Source: Planctomycetaceae bacterium (GTDB taxonomy: Bacteria; Planctomycetota; Planctomycetia; Planctomycetales; Planctomycetaceae). Taken from it: 64,000 nucleotides of DNA. The stretch is taken from the NCBI GenBank assembly GCA_041398825.1, contig JAWKTX010000004.1:434001-498000 (forward strand). The letters are read 5' to 3'. Under the pieces are notes generated by a model. The model saw nothing but the letters and a program-made list of their open reading frames with translations. It searched no databases and was not told the origin of the DNA. This document shows, one piece after another, positions 45,101 through 55,465 of the stretch. Within the stretch, counting starts at the first letter, position 1; every line of letters starts with the position of its first letter. Both the position numbers and the translations under genes were made by a program.

Positions 45101-45608
45101 CCCTTCAGCAGAGTTCGCGATGGACACGGCAGACCCGCAGCCACACACCGGTCAGCGATGGACGATCGTGGTGGGTCTTGCCGTTTTCGCAATCATTCTT
45201 GCAAGCGTATGGTGGTACCTGTTTCCGAGGCTCTTCGGCGAACGCGTTTCCGGCAGTGCCGATGTTGCCTTTCGCTTTGCGTCGACTGCCCCCATAGAAG
45301 GGTGGCAGGCAGAGACAACCCCGGATGGGCTGCCGGTGTTTGTTTCTCCAGAGGTTGTCTGGGATGCAGATGATTTGACCACATTTCACGGTTCATCCGA
45401 AGGCCCTGCTCCGCTGCTTCGATTCTATATCAAACCTGAGTCATGCGATTTGTTCGAGCCAACAGAGAGTCATCTTGCGCTGTTTGTCCATGGGAAACTG
45501 CTGGCCACCTTTCCCGCCGACAGCGTCTCCGGCCATTCACTGACCATTTCGCTGCCGTCGGTTTCAGTATCCGAGGCGGAAGAAGCGTTCGCTCGGTTGA
45601 CCGAATAA
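45093..45608 (+). CDS. single-pass membrane protein, possible SecDF-P1-head-like domain
   Basis: ATG at 45093 overlaps the DUF1080 stop (ATGAGTAA). The 171-residue product has a helix (WTIVVGLAVFAIILASVWWY, residues about 22-42) and a periplasmic domain. Its end, HLALFVHGKLLATFPADSVS then GHSLTISLPSVSVSEAEEAF, resembles the SecD P1-head motif (V-x-x-DG-x-x-x-x-A-P...). This is a weak similarity. It is third in the PQQ - DUF1080 - this - birA operon; birA starts 21 bases later. Confidence 0.65.
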   Translation: MSNPSAEFAMDTADPQPHTGQRWTIVVGLAVFAIILASVWWYLFPRLFGERVSGSADVAFRFASTAPIEGWQAETTPDGLPVFVSPEVVWDADDLTTFHGSSEGPAPLLRFYIKPESCDLFEPTESHLALFVHGKLLATFPADSVSGHSLTISLPSVSVSEAEEAFARLTE

Positions 45609-45629
45609 CATCGACGCTCACGACTTCGC

Positions 45630-46451
45630 ATGCATACTCCTGCCAGAGCCACTGGAATGTCACCCGCCCGCCCGTTGATGTTTGATCTCGGCCGAATTCG
45701 TAAATCAGGGATCTTTGGTCATGTCGAGTATCATCGATCCCTTCCGTCGACAAATACCACTGCACGCGAATTATTCGTTCCACTGTTGGCACACGCTCCG
45801 GCACTGGTGTTAGCCGACGAACAAACAGCTGGACGCGGACGCGGAATGCGAGAGTGGTGGTCCACAGCAGGGGCACTCACTTTTTCGCTGGTGATCAGGC
45901 CCGCCGATATAGGATTGTCTCAGGAGAATTGTCCAATGCTATCGCTGGCGACGGGAGTCGCCGTGCACGACATGCTGGCCGGCGAGCTGACGTCGACTGC
46001 GATCAGCATCAAGTGGCCGAACGATGTTTATGTGCAACACCAGAAGATCTGCGGTATTCTGTCCGAACACGTCACAACTGACGGGCAATCAGGAGTCATT
46101 GTCGGCGTCGGGATCAATGTCAATAATTCTCTGGCGCATGCTCCGGATGATGTTCGTTTTCGCGCGACGTCGATGTTTGACGAACAACAGCAGTCATTCG
46201 ATTTGACACAAATCCTGCTGGCGACTACGGCCCGCATTCTTCACAGAGCAAATGAGCTGGCGCAGGATGCGGCTCGAATCATCCAACCGTTCAACCAGAA
46301 TCATCTGCTGAACGGACGGCGGGTGACAGTCAATTCACCGACTCCGGTGACCGGAATTTGCAGGGAAGTCAACCAGGCTGGACATATTGTTATTGCAACC
46401 GCGGATGGCGATGTCCGGATTGGCAGCGGCGAAGTTGTTGAATGGCAATAG
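45630..46451 (+). CDS. birA: biotin-[acetyl-CoA-carboxylase] ligase, no DNA-binding domain
   Basis: The 273-residue frame has the BirA catalytic and C-terminal domains: VEYHRSLPSTNTTAREL, LVLADEQTAGRGRGMREWWS (GRGR biotinyl-AMP loop), SIKWPNDVYVQHQKICGILS (catalytic Lys in KWPND), GVIVGVGINVNN, and a final SH3-like strand GHIVIATADGDVRIGSGEVV. There is no N-terminal winged helix, so it is the monofunctional group I enzyme that biotinylates AccB. Internal starts at 45657 and 45678 are possible, since residues before FDLGRIR are not conserved. It closes the four-gene operon. Confidence 0.93.
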   Translation: MHTPARATGMSPARPLMFDLGRIRKSGIFGHVEYHRSLPSTNTTARELFVPLLAHAPALVLADEQTAGRGRGMREWWSTAGALTFSLVIRPADIGLSQENCPMLSLATGVAVHDMLAGELTSTAISIKWPNDVYVQHQKICGILSEHVTTDGQSGVIVGVGINVNNSLAHAPDDVRFRATSMFDEQQQSFDLTQILLATTARILHRANELAQDAARIIQPFNQNHLLNGRRVTVNSPTPVTGICREVNQAGHIVIATADGDVRIGSGEVVEWQ

Positions 46452-46611
46452 CCAGGCCCTTCCCGACGCACAGAAGCAATCAGATCGCATTTGCAATTCA
46501 TTCGCACCTGGATACGATCCCCACAGCACTTTGTTTCTCCCCTTTTAACTCCTGATTTCATCCGGATTGCGTGCGACTGGTCACTGTTCGTGAGGTTGAT
46601 TGCTGGTTGAA

Positions 46612-47883
<1,272 letters not shown>

Positions 47884-48007
47884 CTGTCAGCGTCCGTTGA
47901 TCGGTCACAGTTCATGGGGCGGTGATTGCGGCCTGTTGGTCAGCAGGCATTGTCTCCCTTCTCTATCCGGCATTTTCATCGGGCCTTTCGACGTCTGGTA
48001 GTTATTC

Positions 48008-49414
48008 ATGCGACGATTCCTTCATCTGACGGCATGTTTGTTTGTGTTGTTTTTTGTCTCTGCCATTCCTGTCCGGAGTCTTCCTGCGAACGACGCATGC
48101 CGGATTCAGATTCTGGATAGTGAAAATGGCTGGCCTGTTCCGCTTGTTGAACTCCGGACAACGCATGGGATGCGGTTCATTTCAGACAATGCGGGCGTCG
48201 TGTGTCTTGACGTCCCGGAATTGATGAACAAACCCACGTGGCTTTCGGTCATTGGTCATGGATATTCGATCGCAAAAGACGGCTTCGGGTACGAAGGGGT
48301 CCGCGTGATTCCTTCCCGTGGCGGTTCTCTGGAAATCCGTGTCCGTCGAGAACTACCAGCGCGTCGACTCGGGCGAATCACGGGTGGTGGTTTGTTTGCA
48401 GAAAGTCAAAAGCTGAGGGAACACCTGGACTGGAACGATCAGGGAATACTGGGCTGCGACAGCGTCCAGAACACACAGCACAGAGGCCGCATGTATTGGG
48501 CCTGGGGCGATACCATTCTCTCAAACTACCCGCTTGGCCGCTTCCACATGATTGCCGGCACCACTGCACTACAGCCCCTCGAAAAGTTTCAGCCCCCCAT
48601 AAAACTCGCCTACCAGTACTTCACTGACAAGGAAGGGATCCCCGACAACGTCGCGAAAATGCCGGGCGATGGGCCGACATGGCTGAACGGTCTGGTGAGC
48701 CTGCCCGATCAATCCGGGAAGCAACAGCTGTGTGCGACCTACGCCAAAATTCGACCGCCGCTTACCGAATATGAACTTGGTTTGTGCGTTTGGAATGAAG
48801 ATTCAGACCGCTTTGAGCCATTCAAAGTTCTCTGGAGCCAATCGGAAGGTCTTGCCAAACCACAGCGAACGCCGGGCGGTCATGCGGTTCGATGGGCGGA
48901 GGATGCCGATCATGAATGGATTCTGTTTGGCGACCCATTTCCCAGCCTGCGTTGCAAGCCAACGTTTGAGGACTGGTGCAGCCCCGAAAACTGGCAACCG
49001 CTCGATCCGCAGCCGACTGTTCTTTCCTCAGACGGAACTCGTACGGTCAAAGTCCACCGAGGTGCGATCGCGTGGAACGACTACTTGAATTGCTGGGTGA
49101 GCGTGTTTACTGAGTTCGGTGGAGAATCTTCGCAACTCGGGGAACTCTGGTTTGCCACCGCAAGTCAGCCCACCGGGCCATGGCAGGACGCCATCAAAGT
49201 TGTGACCCACGACAAGTATTCGTTCTACAATCCGCAACTTCATCCCGAATTCACTGCCGAAGGCGAATCGCAACTTTTATTCGAAGCCACGTTCACCCAC
49301 ACCTTTTCGAAAACGACAACCCCAGTACCACGGCATGACTACAATCAGGTTCTTTACAGCCTTGATCTGTCCGAAATTCGCACCGCGCAGAAACTGTCAC
49401 CGGGGACCAGGTAA
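48008..49414 (+). CDS. secreted hypothetical protein, beta-propeller-like
   Basis: The 468-residue product has a signal peptide (FLHLTACLFVLFFVSAIPVRS) and an N-terminal carboxypeptidase-regulatory-like part (RIQILDSENGWPVPLVELRT, DNAGVVCLDVPEL). From about residue 140, it shows a five-bladed propeller/glycosidase-like pattern: GCDSVQNTQHRGRMYWAWGD, LWFATASQPTGPWQDAIKVV and YNPQLHPEFTAEGESQLLFE resemble DUF4185 or GH43/GH62-type folds, where such segments line the central channel. Catalytic residues were not identified. Probably an extracytoplasmic carbohydrate-related protein. It appears monocistronic. Confidence 0.72.
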   Translation: MRRFLHLTACLFVLFFVSAIPVRSLPANDACRIQILDSENGWPVPLVELRTTHGMRFISDNAGVVCLDVPELMNKPTWLSVIGHGYSIAKDGFGYEGVRVIPSRGGSLEIRVRRELPARRLGRITGGGLFAESQKLREHLDWNDQGILGCDSVQNTQHRGRMYWAWGDTILSNYPLGRFHMIAGTTALQPLEKFQPPIKLAYQYFTDKEGIPDNVAKMPGDGPTWLNGLVSLPDQSGKQQLCATYAKIRPPLTEYELGLCVWNEDSDRFEPFKVLWSQSEGLAKPQRTPGGHAVRWAEDADHEWILFGDPFPSLRCKPTFEDWCSPENWQPLDPQPTVLSSDGTRTVKVHRGAIAWNDYLNCWVSVFTEFGGESSQLGELWFATASQPTGPWQDAIKVVTHDKYSFYNPQLHPEFTAEGESQLLFEATFTHTFSKTTTPVPRHDYNQVLYSLDLSEIRTAQKLSPGTR

Positions 49415-49491
49415 ATTGCGGGACGTGAAACACAGCCAGCAACCTGGCTGTCCGGGGCCTGAGTTGTTCTGTCATTAGCGACATTGATCAG

Positions 49492-49818
49492 TCAGTCGGG
49501 GTGAGCTTCGATCAAATGAAACCATGGCACCGGCTGGCCCATCTTGCGACATTGTGTCTGTGAACATTCCCGCGGACGCGCCCACAGACTTTCTTTACTG
49601 CAGCCATGTTTGCAGCCGACAGTCTCTTCTTCGGTTTCGCTCAGACGTGCGACACTAGTGACAAGGTGGTCGTCGCCCTGAGAGAGTCGATTCTTCCCGG
49701 CCGAACGGCGTTCTGATGTGATTGGCCTGTCGGATTCCTTTTCCGAGTCGAAATGGTTTCTGAGATCACAGCTTTGACAATCTTGCGGAAGGAACACCAA
49801 AGTGTGAGCGAGGGGCAT
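49492..49818 (-). CDS. doubtful small Cys-containing protein
   Basis: 108 codons on the minus strand. The C-terminal half looks protein-like, with spaced cysteines (ETVGCKHGCSKESLWARPRE, then CSQTQCRKMGQPVPWFHLIE). The N-terminus (MPLAHTLVF) is encoded by a repeated noncoding motif, so the true start may lie further in. No family recognised. Confidence 0.35.
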   Translation of the reverse strand: MPLAHTLVFLPQDCQSCDLRNHFDSEKESDRPITSERRSAGKNRLSQGDDHLVTSVARLSETEEETVGCKHGCSKESLWARPRECSQTQCRKMGQPVPWFHLIEAHPD

Positions 49819-49855
49819 TGTGCCACTCGGTGACGGAGCAGCATTCGATCGCTCA

Positions 49856-49950
49856 CTGTCCGTTGAACATCGGGACCGGCGCGCTGGACGACTGGGAACT
49901 GTCGTGTATTGAGATCTCTCGCTCGACCCAATCCGTTTTTCAGGCTGCTA
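49856..49950 (+). repeat. 100-bp inverted-repeat element, copy R6 (degenerate)
   Basis: CTGTCCGTTGAACATCGGGA, then CCGGCGCGCTGGACGACTGG, TGTCGTGTATTGAGATCTC, CTCGACCCAATCCG and TTTTTCAGGCTGCTAA match the family in order but with more changes than the other copies. Confidence 0.78.
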
Positions 49951-49984
49951 AGCTAAGGGGCGTCTTTAATAAACTGTCAACTGG

Positions 49985-50332
49985 CTAGAGCTGACCGGAA
50001 AGCAGGATCAGACTGTAGACCGCGACTCCTCCAACGACTGTGGTTCCTGCGAGCAGCAACAGACGGCCGATCCGAAAATGTTTGCGGCCAACCAACTCCG
50101 CGGCTGTCACGACAATTGCCACCATGACAAACTTGAAAGCGACCATTCCGGGCATGCCCGAATGCCGAATCACCCATTGAGCCACCGGATTGCTTTCAAT
50201 CATATTCAGACGTGTGAGTCCCTGTCCGCTCAAACGCAGAATGATGTACGTCACAAAAACATCCATGGCACTGGCGAGAACGAACCAGGAGATCTCGTTT
50301 TCATACAACAGTTTTCGGCCGGGAAGTTTCAT
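49985..50332 (-). CDS. DUF5658-type small membrane protein
   Basis: 115 residues with about three helices: WFVLASAMDVFVTYIILRLS, GMVAFKFVMVAIVVTAAEL and LLLAGTTVVGGVAVYSLILL. The motif DVFVTYIILRLSGQGLTRLN followed by ESNPVAQWVI is the pattern of DUF5658 (helix I Asp, then E-x-N-P). These are small inner-membrane proteins of unknown function. It ends 35 bases after repeat R6. Confidence 0.78.
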   Translation of the reverse strand: MKLPGRKLLYENEISWFVLASAMDVFVTYIILRLSGQGLTRLNMIESNPVAQWVIRHSGMPGMVAFKFVMVAIVVTAAELVGRKHFRIGRLLLLAGTTVVGGVAVYSLILLSGQL

Positions 50333-50725
50333 CTGTGAACAACACCGAATGGATTAGTCCAGGGACGGTCAATGAATTCGAGAACAGGGATCCGGCAGCT
50401 TGTCCAGGCGTTGAAGAAACGTCAGTGAAGATGCGTTCAAAAGGAATGGGATGCCCTAACCTAACTGTGCGTTGAAAAACCGGGACAGGCACGCAGGACG
50501 ACTGGAGATCGTCGTGTTTTCAGGTTTCCCGCACGAGCCAGTCCCGTTTTTCAACAGGCTGCTAATAAGAACACAGGATGATGGAATAGTCCACGAATGA
50601 TGAAGCGGTGTCCACGAAAAAACCGATGCCAGGCGTTTCCGCTCAGCATCGGTTCTGTCAATTGATTCGGGTGAAATCACTGGTGCAAAATCCCGGTGCC
50701 ATCACCATTGAACTGGGGGGAGGAA
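50333..50725. other. intergenic region with repeat R3
   Basis: Contains CCCTAACCTAACT at about 50454-50466, then R3, and no supported gene. Confidence 0.4.
50462..50565 (+). repeat. 100-bp inverted-repeat element, copy R3
   Basis: Best-preserved copy: GTTGAAAAACCGGGACAGGC arm at 50471, GCAGGACGACTGGAGATCGT, TTTTCAGGTTTCCCG, then GAGCCAGTCCCGTTTTTCAA and CAGGCTGCTAAT. The outer arms are imperfect reverse complements over about 19 bp, with a second short hairpin (GACGA...TCGTC) inside. Confidence 0.92.
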
Positions 50726-51202
50726 TCAAAAGTCCAGATAAACAATCCGACCTGGAATCAAGCGAACGAATCGTGTTGCGTATGGTTCGATATCATTGGA
50801 GTTCTTTCTGGCCTCGACTCGCACGATCTGAGATGCGCCATGATCCAGTGGTCGTTCTGATTCGAACAGCCAGACACCATTCTGCATTCTGAAGCCGCCC
50901 ATTCGCTGAACGCTCAAAAGCGGCGAACCTGAATTATCCCGAACGGCCAGCATTCCCGTGCGAGGGTGTTTCTCATGCGGGATTGGGTGGGAAGGCCGCG
51001 TGTAGGTTTCACCGACAGTTCCCGGCAAAGAGATAGCGGCCACCTGGAAACCCATGGCTCCAAGCGGCTGGCCCATCATGACGCTGCCCACTGGAAGATC
51101 CATTGGAGATGTCAGACAGATTTCATCTGCCTGAACGGGAGACGTAGTTGGCAGAGCAAGAACGCCGACGAACACCACAACAAGAAGTCGATTCCACATC
51201 AT
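50726..51202 (-). CDS. small secreted hypothetical protein
   Basis: From the ATG at 51200-51202 the product is 158 residues with a signal peptide (NRLLVVVFVGVLALPTTSPV then QADE). The mature part is beta-rich: GETYTRPSHPIPHEKHP, LLSVQRMGGFRMQNGVWLFE, SQIVRVEARKNSNDIEPYA. No known domain recognised. Upstream codons 1-15 of the longer frame are not signal-like. It is preceded by about 320 bases to the terminator of the prolyl oligopeptidase gene and appears monocistronic. Confidence 0.6.
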   Translation of the reverse strand: MMWNRLLVVVFVGVLALPTTSPVQADEICLTSPMDLPVGSVMMGQPLGAMGFQVAAISLPGTVGETYTRPSHPIPHEKHPRTGMLAVRDNSGSPLLSVQRMGGFRMQNGVWLFESERPLDHGASQIVRVEARKNSNDIEPYATRFVRLIPGRIVYLDF

Positions 51203-51460
51203 AAGACCCCGTAGCTGCAAGTGCTCCAGGAAGGCCTGGAGCCACACACTTTTTGATCAAGCTGGTGAGAACTGCCAGAACCATTGGCAGCCTGATTCAA
51301 CTTACCACGTCCGGGTGCGCGTTGCGTACCTACTTTCCAGGAACCGTATGCTGCCGGGAAAATGCGTTACGGTGCTGCCAGCAGGGTAACCCTGTGAAAC
51401 ATTGACGAACATACGATGTGGGTAGCCATGCCGTTTGGGAAGCAGGGGCTACAAAGCAAA

Positions 51461-51490
51461 CAGGCTCCGCACAATCGTGTGCGGAGCCTG
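51461..51490 (-). terminator. terminator of the prolyl oligopeptidase gene
   Basis: CAGGCTCCGCACA (51461-51473), ATCG loop, TGTGCGGAGCCTG (51478-51490): a perfect 13-bp stem 33 bases after the stop. On the minus strand it is followed by TTTGCTTTG. Confidence 0.9.
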
Positions 51491-51523
51491 TCAGAGAAAC
51501 GGTTCCGAGAGGGGAGTTGTGCT

Positions 51524-53653
51524 TTACTTAGCCAGATCCATCCCCAGAGTCTTCACAAGGAACGCCCATTGATCGGCTGCTTCTTCAATGATCTTTGCCG
51601 TTGGTTTTCCTGCTCCGTGTCCAGCTCGAGTTTCAATGCGAATCAGCACAGGCGAGCGACCAGACTGACTGGCCTGCAGTTTGGCTGCAAATTTGAAACT
51701 GTGGCCGGGGACGACGCGATCGTCTGTGTCAGCCGTCGTAACCAGAGTTGCCGGATACTGCACGCCGCCCTTTAAGTTCTGATAAGGGGAATAATCCAGC
51801 AACGCTTTGAATTCCTCGGGGTCATCAGCACTTCCGTAGTCATCGACCCAGAAGCGGCCGGCAGTAAACTTGTGGAATCGCAGCATATCCATGACACCAA
51901 CAGCTGGTAAACACGCGCCGTACAGATCCGGACGCTGAGCCATACAAGCGCCGACAAGTAGTCCGCCGTTGCTGCCGCCCTGAATGGCAAGTTTCTTTGG
52001 CGACGTATATTTCTCAGCGATCAGATACTCAGCCGCCGCAATGAAGTCATCAAAGACGTTTTGCTTGTTGAGTTTCGTTCCGGCCTTGTGCCATTTTTCA
52101 CCGTATTCACCGCCACCCCGCAAATTGGCCAGTGCAAAAACGCCACCCATCTCCATCCATGCCAAACGGCTGACACTGAATCCGGGCGTCAGTGAAATAT
52201 TGAATCCACCATATCCATACAGCAACGCAGGATGTGAGCCGTCCAGCGTGAGTCCTTTGCGGTGGCAAATAAACATGGGAACTCGAGTTCCGTCCTTGCT
52301 GGTGTAGAAGACCTGTTTGGTCTCGTAGTCATCCGGATTGAATTTCACATCCGCTCTTCTCAGCAGTTCACTTTCGCCGGTGATCATGTTGTAGCGATAG
52401 GTGCTGGGGGGCAATGCGAAGCTGCTGAAAGAGTAGAAGGTCTCCGTATCACCACGCCGACCGCCGAAGCCTCGCGCACTGCCGATACCGGGGAATTCGA
52501 CTTCACGAACGAACTTCCCGTCCATGGTGTGCAGGCGAATCTGAGTTTTCGCGTCCTTCAGGTATTCGCACACAAACATGTTTCCAACGATACCGGTGCT
52601 TGACAAAGCGTTTTCTGTTTCCGGAATGACCTCCTTCCAGTTCTCTCGCTGGGGGCGTTTCAAGTCAATGGCGATGACACGCTTATTTGCAGCCTCCACA
52701 TTCGTCTGGAAATAGAGCACGTGATCGTCGTTACCAACGAAGGAATACTCATTCTCAAAGTTATCGATGAGCTCATACGGAAGCCCATACGGTTCCGTCA
52801 GATCTTTGACAACGATACGGTAGCGATCATCAGTTCCAACCCAGATCGTCAGTATCAGATACCGGCCGTCTTCTGAAACCGCATTCTGAAATCCCCATTC
52901 GGGGTGGTCAGGACGTTCGTAGACCAGGACGTCCGAAGACTGCTGTGTGCCAACCCGGTGGTAGTACACCTTCATATTCATGTTAAGCGACTGGAAGGCG
53001 GCATCTTCTTCGGGCTTCGGATATCGGGCGTAGAAGAATCCCCTGCTGTCCGGTGTCCAGTCGGCACCACTGAACTTCACCCACTTCAATTCGTCATCCA
53101 GCACCTTCTTCGTTTCGATTTCCATCACGCGCCAGGTGTTCCAGTCGGAACCGGCGTCCTGAATTCCGTAGGCCAGAAATCGGCCGTCGTCGCTGAAGGC
53201 CATCCCGGAAAGCGCGATTGTTCCATCGTCGGACCAGGTGTTCGGATCAATCAGGACGGACGGTGTGTCATCCAGGGTCTGCTGCATCCAGAGAACACTC
53301 TGATTCTGCAGGCCATCGTTTCGAGTAAAATAATACCGACCTCCGCGTTTGAAGGGTGCGCTGATCTTTTCGTAGTTCCACAATTCCGTCATGCGTTTTT
53401 CGATGGCATCTCGCTCAGGGATGGCCTTCAGAAAATCGAATGTCACCTTATTCTGAGCTTCTACCCAGGCGGCAACTTCGTCTGAAGAACGCACATCGTT
53501 CTCGAGCCAACGATACGGATCTGCGACTTTTGTGCCGTGGTAATCATCAATCTGATCCACAGTTTTTGTTTCAGGATACACGAGATTTTTTTCCTGCCCG
53601 GCCAACAGACTACACGAAATTCCGACCAAGAGTGTCGAGACGATTGACTTCAT
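51524..53653 (-). CDS. secreted prolyl oligopeptidase (peptidase S9A)
   Basis: The ATG at 53651-53653 has GGAGG upstream and begins a signal peptide (MKSIVSTLLVGISCSLLAGQ). The mature protein has the S9A start (PETKTVDQIDDYHGTKVADP, YRWLEND), a beta-propeller region, and a C-terminal alpha/beta hydrolase domain: GGFNISLTPGFSVSRLAWME, LRGGGEYGEKWHKAG, the nucleophile in AIQGGSNGGLLVGACMAQ (Ser about 561), the acid in TADTDDRVVPGHSFKF, and His in RAGHGAGKP (about 679). It cleaves proline-containing peptides after export. Length (709 residues) is normal for the family. Terminated by the hairpin at 51461-51490. Confidence 0.95.
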   Translation of the reverse strand: MKSIVSTLLVGISCSLLAGQEKNLVYPETKTVDQIDDYHGTKVADPYRWLENDVRSSDEVAAWVEAQNKVTFDFLKAIPERDAIEKRMTELWNYEKISAPFKRGGRYYFTRNDGLQNQSVLWMQQTLDDTPSVLIDPNTWSDDGTIALSGMAFSDDGRFLAYGIQDAGSDWNTWRVMEIETKKVLDDELKWVKFSGADWTPDSRGFFYARYPKPEEDAAFQSLNMNMKVYYHRVGTQQSSDVLVYERPDHPEWGFQNAVSEDGRYLILTIWVGTDDRYRIVVKDLTEPYGLPYELIDNFENEYSFVGNDDHVLYFQTNVEAANKRVIAIDLKRPQRENWKEVIPETENALSSTGIVGNMFVCEYLKDAKTQIRLHTMDGKFVREVEFPGIGSARGFGGRRGDTETFYSFSSFALPPSTYRYNMITGESELLRRADVKFNPDDYETKQVFYTSKDGTRVPMFICHRKGLTLDGSHPALLYGYGGFNISLTPGFSVSRLAWMEMGGVFALANLRGGGEYGEKWHKAGTKLNKQNVFDDFIAAAEYLIAEKYTSPKKLAIQGGSNGGLLVGACMAQRPDLYGACLPAVGVMDMLRFHKFTAGRFWVDDYGSADDPEEFKALLDYSPYQNLKGGVQYPATLVTTADTDDRVVPGHSFKFAAKLQASQSGRSPVLIRIETRAGHGAGKPTAKIIEEAADQWAFLVKTLGMDLAK

Positions 53654-53767
53654 GATTCCTCCGAAATTCAAACAGAACAATTCACTCGCCGGGATAGCAT
53701 CCGAGGCGAATTCATACCAGCCAGGCCCCAGGAATTAAACTCAAACGCACCGCAGCGCCAGTTCACC

Positions 53768-53866
53768 GCCTGTTGAAAAACGAGACTGGCTCGAGCATGA
53801 GACCGTAAAACACCATGCTTTGCAGTCGTCCTGCGTGCCGGTCCCGGTTTTTCAACCGACAGTTAA
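53768..53866 (-). repeat. 100-bp inverted-repeat element, copy R4 (reverse orientation)
   Basis: CCTGTTGAAAAACGAGACTG, GCTCGAGCATGAGACC, GTAAAACACCATG, GCAGTCGTCCTGCGTGCCGG, TCCCGGTTTTTCAACCGACA. Lies between the prolyl oligopeptidase start region and the end of the DUF4105 gene. Confidence 0.9.
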
Positions 53867-53939
53867 GTCTCTGACGACGGCCCGACAGCACCAGACATCA
53901 AATCGGATTGATTGGAAACGCAATGCAGATGCCAATCGC

Positions 53940-55034
53940 TCACCGAGGATCGCTCGATATCGTTCCCTGCTTCCCAGGCCCGGGTCCCTGACGGTCCAGA
54001 CGCTGTCGGATCAGCGTCGAAAAATCCGGGGTGATCCCGCCTTTTCGTGCAATACCGTCAATGCGACAACGAGCTCGCAGGGTTTCGAAGTCATCATCGC
54101 CATCGCCGATCAGCCCGCGCGAAAATGCGAGCCGATCTGCAAATCCCGGGAGAACAATTTGTGGATTCAGCCAGTTAATCGGCTTTGATGTCAGTTGATA
54201 GGTGTGTTCGACGATGTTGTTGGTGCAGTTGTTCAGCAGCGAATGGTAGTACTCCGGCGTTTCCACAAGTGCCTGCATGCGAGCAGCGATACTGACAAAC
54301 AGACTCTGTACCTGCTCACTGGTTGCATTTACGGGATACAGATAGACGCGGTCGTTCGGGCGGAACACGGTTCGAGATCCAATTTCATCCCGCTCATCTG
54401 CAACGACATAAATCAGTTCATACTGTCGATAGAGTCCTCGCGTCGGAGAGAACGACTCACCTCGCTCCCGACGAATTTCTACCGACACACTGAAGTAGCG
54501 AGGTCCGTCGCCCGGGTCATATGAGAACGTCAGAAAATTATGAGCAATCCCCTCGAGGGCAGTGAATTTCTGTACGACAAACCAAACTTCGCGCAACTGA
54601 TCGATCTGAAATCGAAGGGTGGAATAGTTTACGTTTGTCTCATCCTCAGCGTCTTCCGGTCCGCTGCTGAATGTTATGTGACGGAATCCTGAGATGCTGA
54701 CGTCTTTCCCGACGATCCGGATTTCGGGCACAATCGAATTGTCAAGTGCCCAGTCGCGGTCATTCGATGGTTGCTGAAGGAGAGTGAGGACGTAAACGAT
54801 CACGACGCAGACCGTGATCCCAGCAAGCCGCAAACGACAAGTTTTTGTCCTCAAACTGACGTATACCAGGCAGATTCCATATGCAAGCGCAAAAGGAATT
54901 CGTAGCCAGCCAGGCATGGCGTCGAAGAAATATACTGCACCGAGACTCCATCCACACCAGCCGATCGCCACGGACCACAGGAAGCACCAAAGGCAGTTCG
55001 ACGCCCACTTATGAGATCGCTTTGGCACCTGCAT
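53940..55034 (-). CDS. DUF4105 (Lnb N-terminal-like) membrane protein
   Basis: 364 residues. Three N-terminal helices (LWCFLWSVAIGWCGWSLGAV, IPFALAYGICLVYVSL, LAGITVCVVIVYVLTLL) precede a periplasmic domain with FRHITFSSGPEDAEDETNVN, LTFSYDPGDGPRYFSVSVEI and YYHSLLNNCTNNIVEHTYQL. The NNCTNN motif and preceding His are the pattern of DUF4105, an NlpC/P60-like or transglutaminase-like cysteine domain related to the Lnb N-terminal domain. Enzymatic activity is likely but unproven. It is monocistronic, divergent from nothing nearby. Confidence 0.85.
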   Translation of the reverse strand: MQVPKRSHKWASNCLWCFLWSVAIGWCGWSLGAVYFFDAMPGWLRIPFALAYGICLVYVSLRTKTCRLRLAGITVCVVIVYVLTLLQQPSNDRDWALDNSIVPEIRIVGKDVSISGFRHITFSSGPEDAEDETNVNYSTLRFQIDQLREVWFVVQKFTALEGIAHNFLTFSYDPGDGPRYFSVSVEIRRERGESFSPTRGLYRQYELIYVVADERDEIGSRTVFRPNDRVYLYPVNATSEQVQSLFVSIAARMQALVETPEYYHSLLNNCTNNIVEHTYQLTSKPINWLNPQIVLPGFADRLAFSRGLIGDGDDDFETLRARCRIDGIARKGGITPDFSTLIRQRLDRQGPGPGKQGTISSDPR

Positions 55035-55465
55035 TTTTTGTTCGCCCAGTCGCCAGTCTCTGAGAGTTGAAAAGGTTCAAGTGTAAATTTCAGGATAGGA
55101 TCGGCGACCAAACGGTGAAGTCCGGGCCATACAGTACCGCGAACAGTGGGCCACCGTACGACGGATGCCGATCAAGAGTCTCTCACGTGACCTGACATAT
55201 AGCGACGGGATTGGTTCTGATTTGATTTCTCGTCACATTTGAACGTCGGTCAGTCAGTCACAGGCCATCCATTCAGGAAGCCTGCAAAATAAATGGGCGA
55301 CCCTGAGGTCGCCCATTTTGTATGGCCCGATGGATTTTTGTTGCGGCTGTGTGCTTAACCTAACCTAACTATCCGTTGAAAAATCGGGAGAGGCACGCTG
55401 GACGGATGTCAACCGGCTTGTTTCCAGGTCTCCAGCTCGAGCCAGTCCGGTTTTTCGACAGGCTG
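55035..55465. other. intergenic region with terminator and repeat R5
   Basis: Holds the hairpin at 55291-55318, a CTTAACCTAACCTAACT run at about 55354, and repeat R5. No gene seen. Confidence 0.45.
55291..55318 (-). terminator. strong hairpin terminator
   Basis: AAATGGGCGACC (55291-55302), CTGA loop, GGTCGCCCATTT (55307-55318): a perfect 12-bp stem with A/T flanks that would work in both directions. It is downstream of the transketolase-like gene on the minus strand, beyond repeat R5. Confidence 0.88.

Larger units (their letters stand above)
49415..49984. other. intergenic region with repeat R6 and a doubtful small ORF
   Basis: 570 bases. Holds the minus-strand 108-codon frame listed separately, repeat R6, and one copy of the short GTGAGCGAGGGG motif also seen in the tandem units at 36.2-36.7 kb. 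No other feature is supported. Confidence 0.4.
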
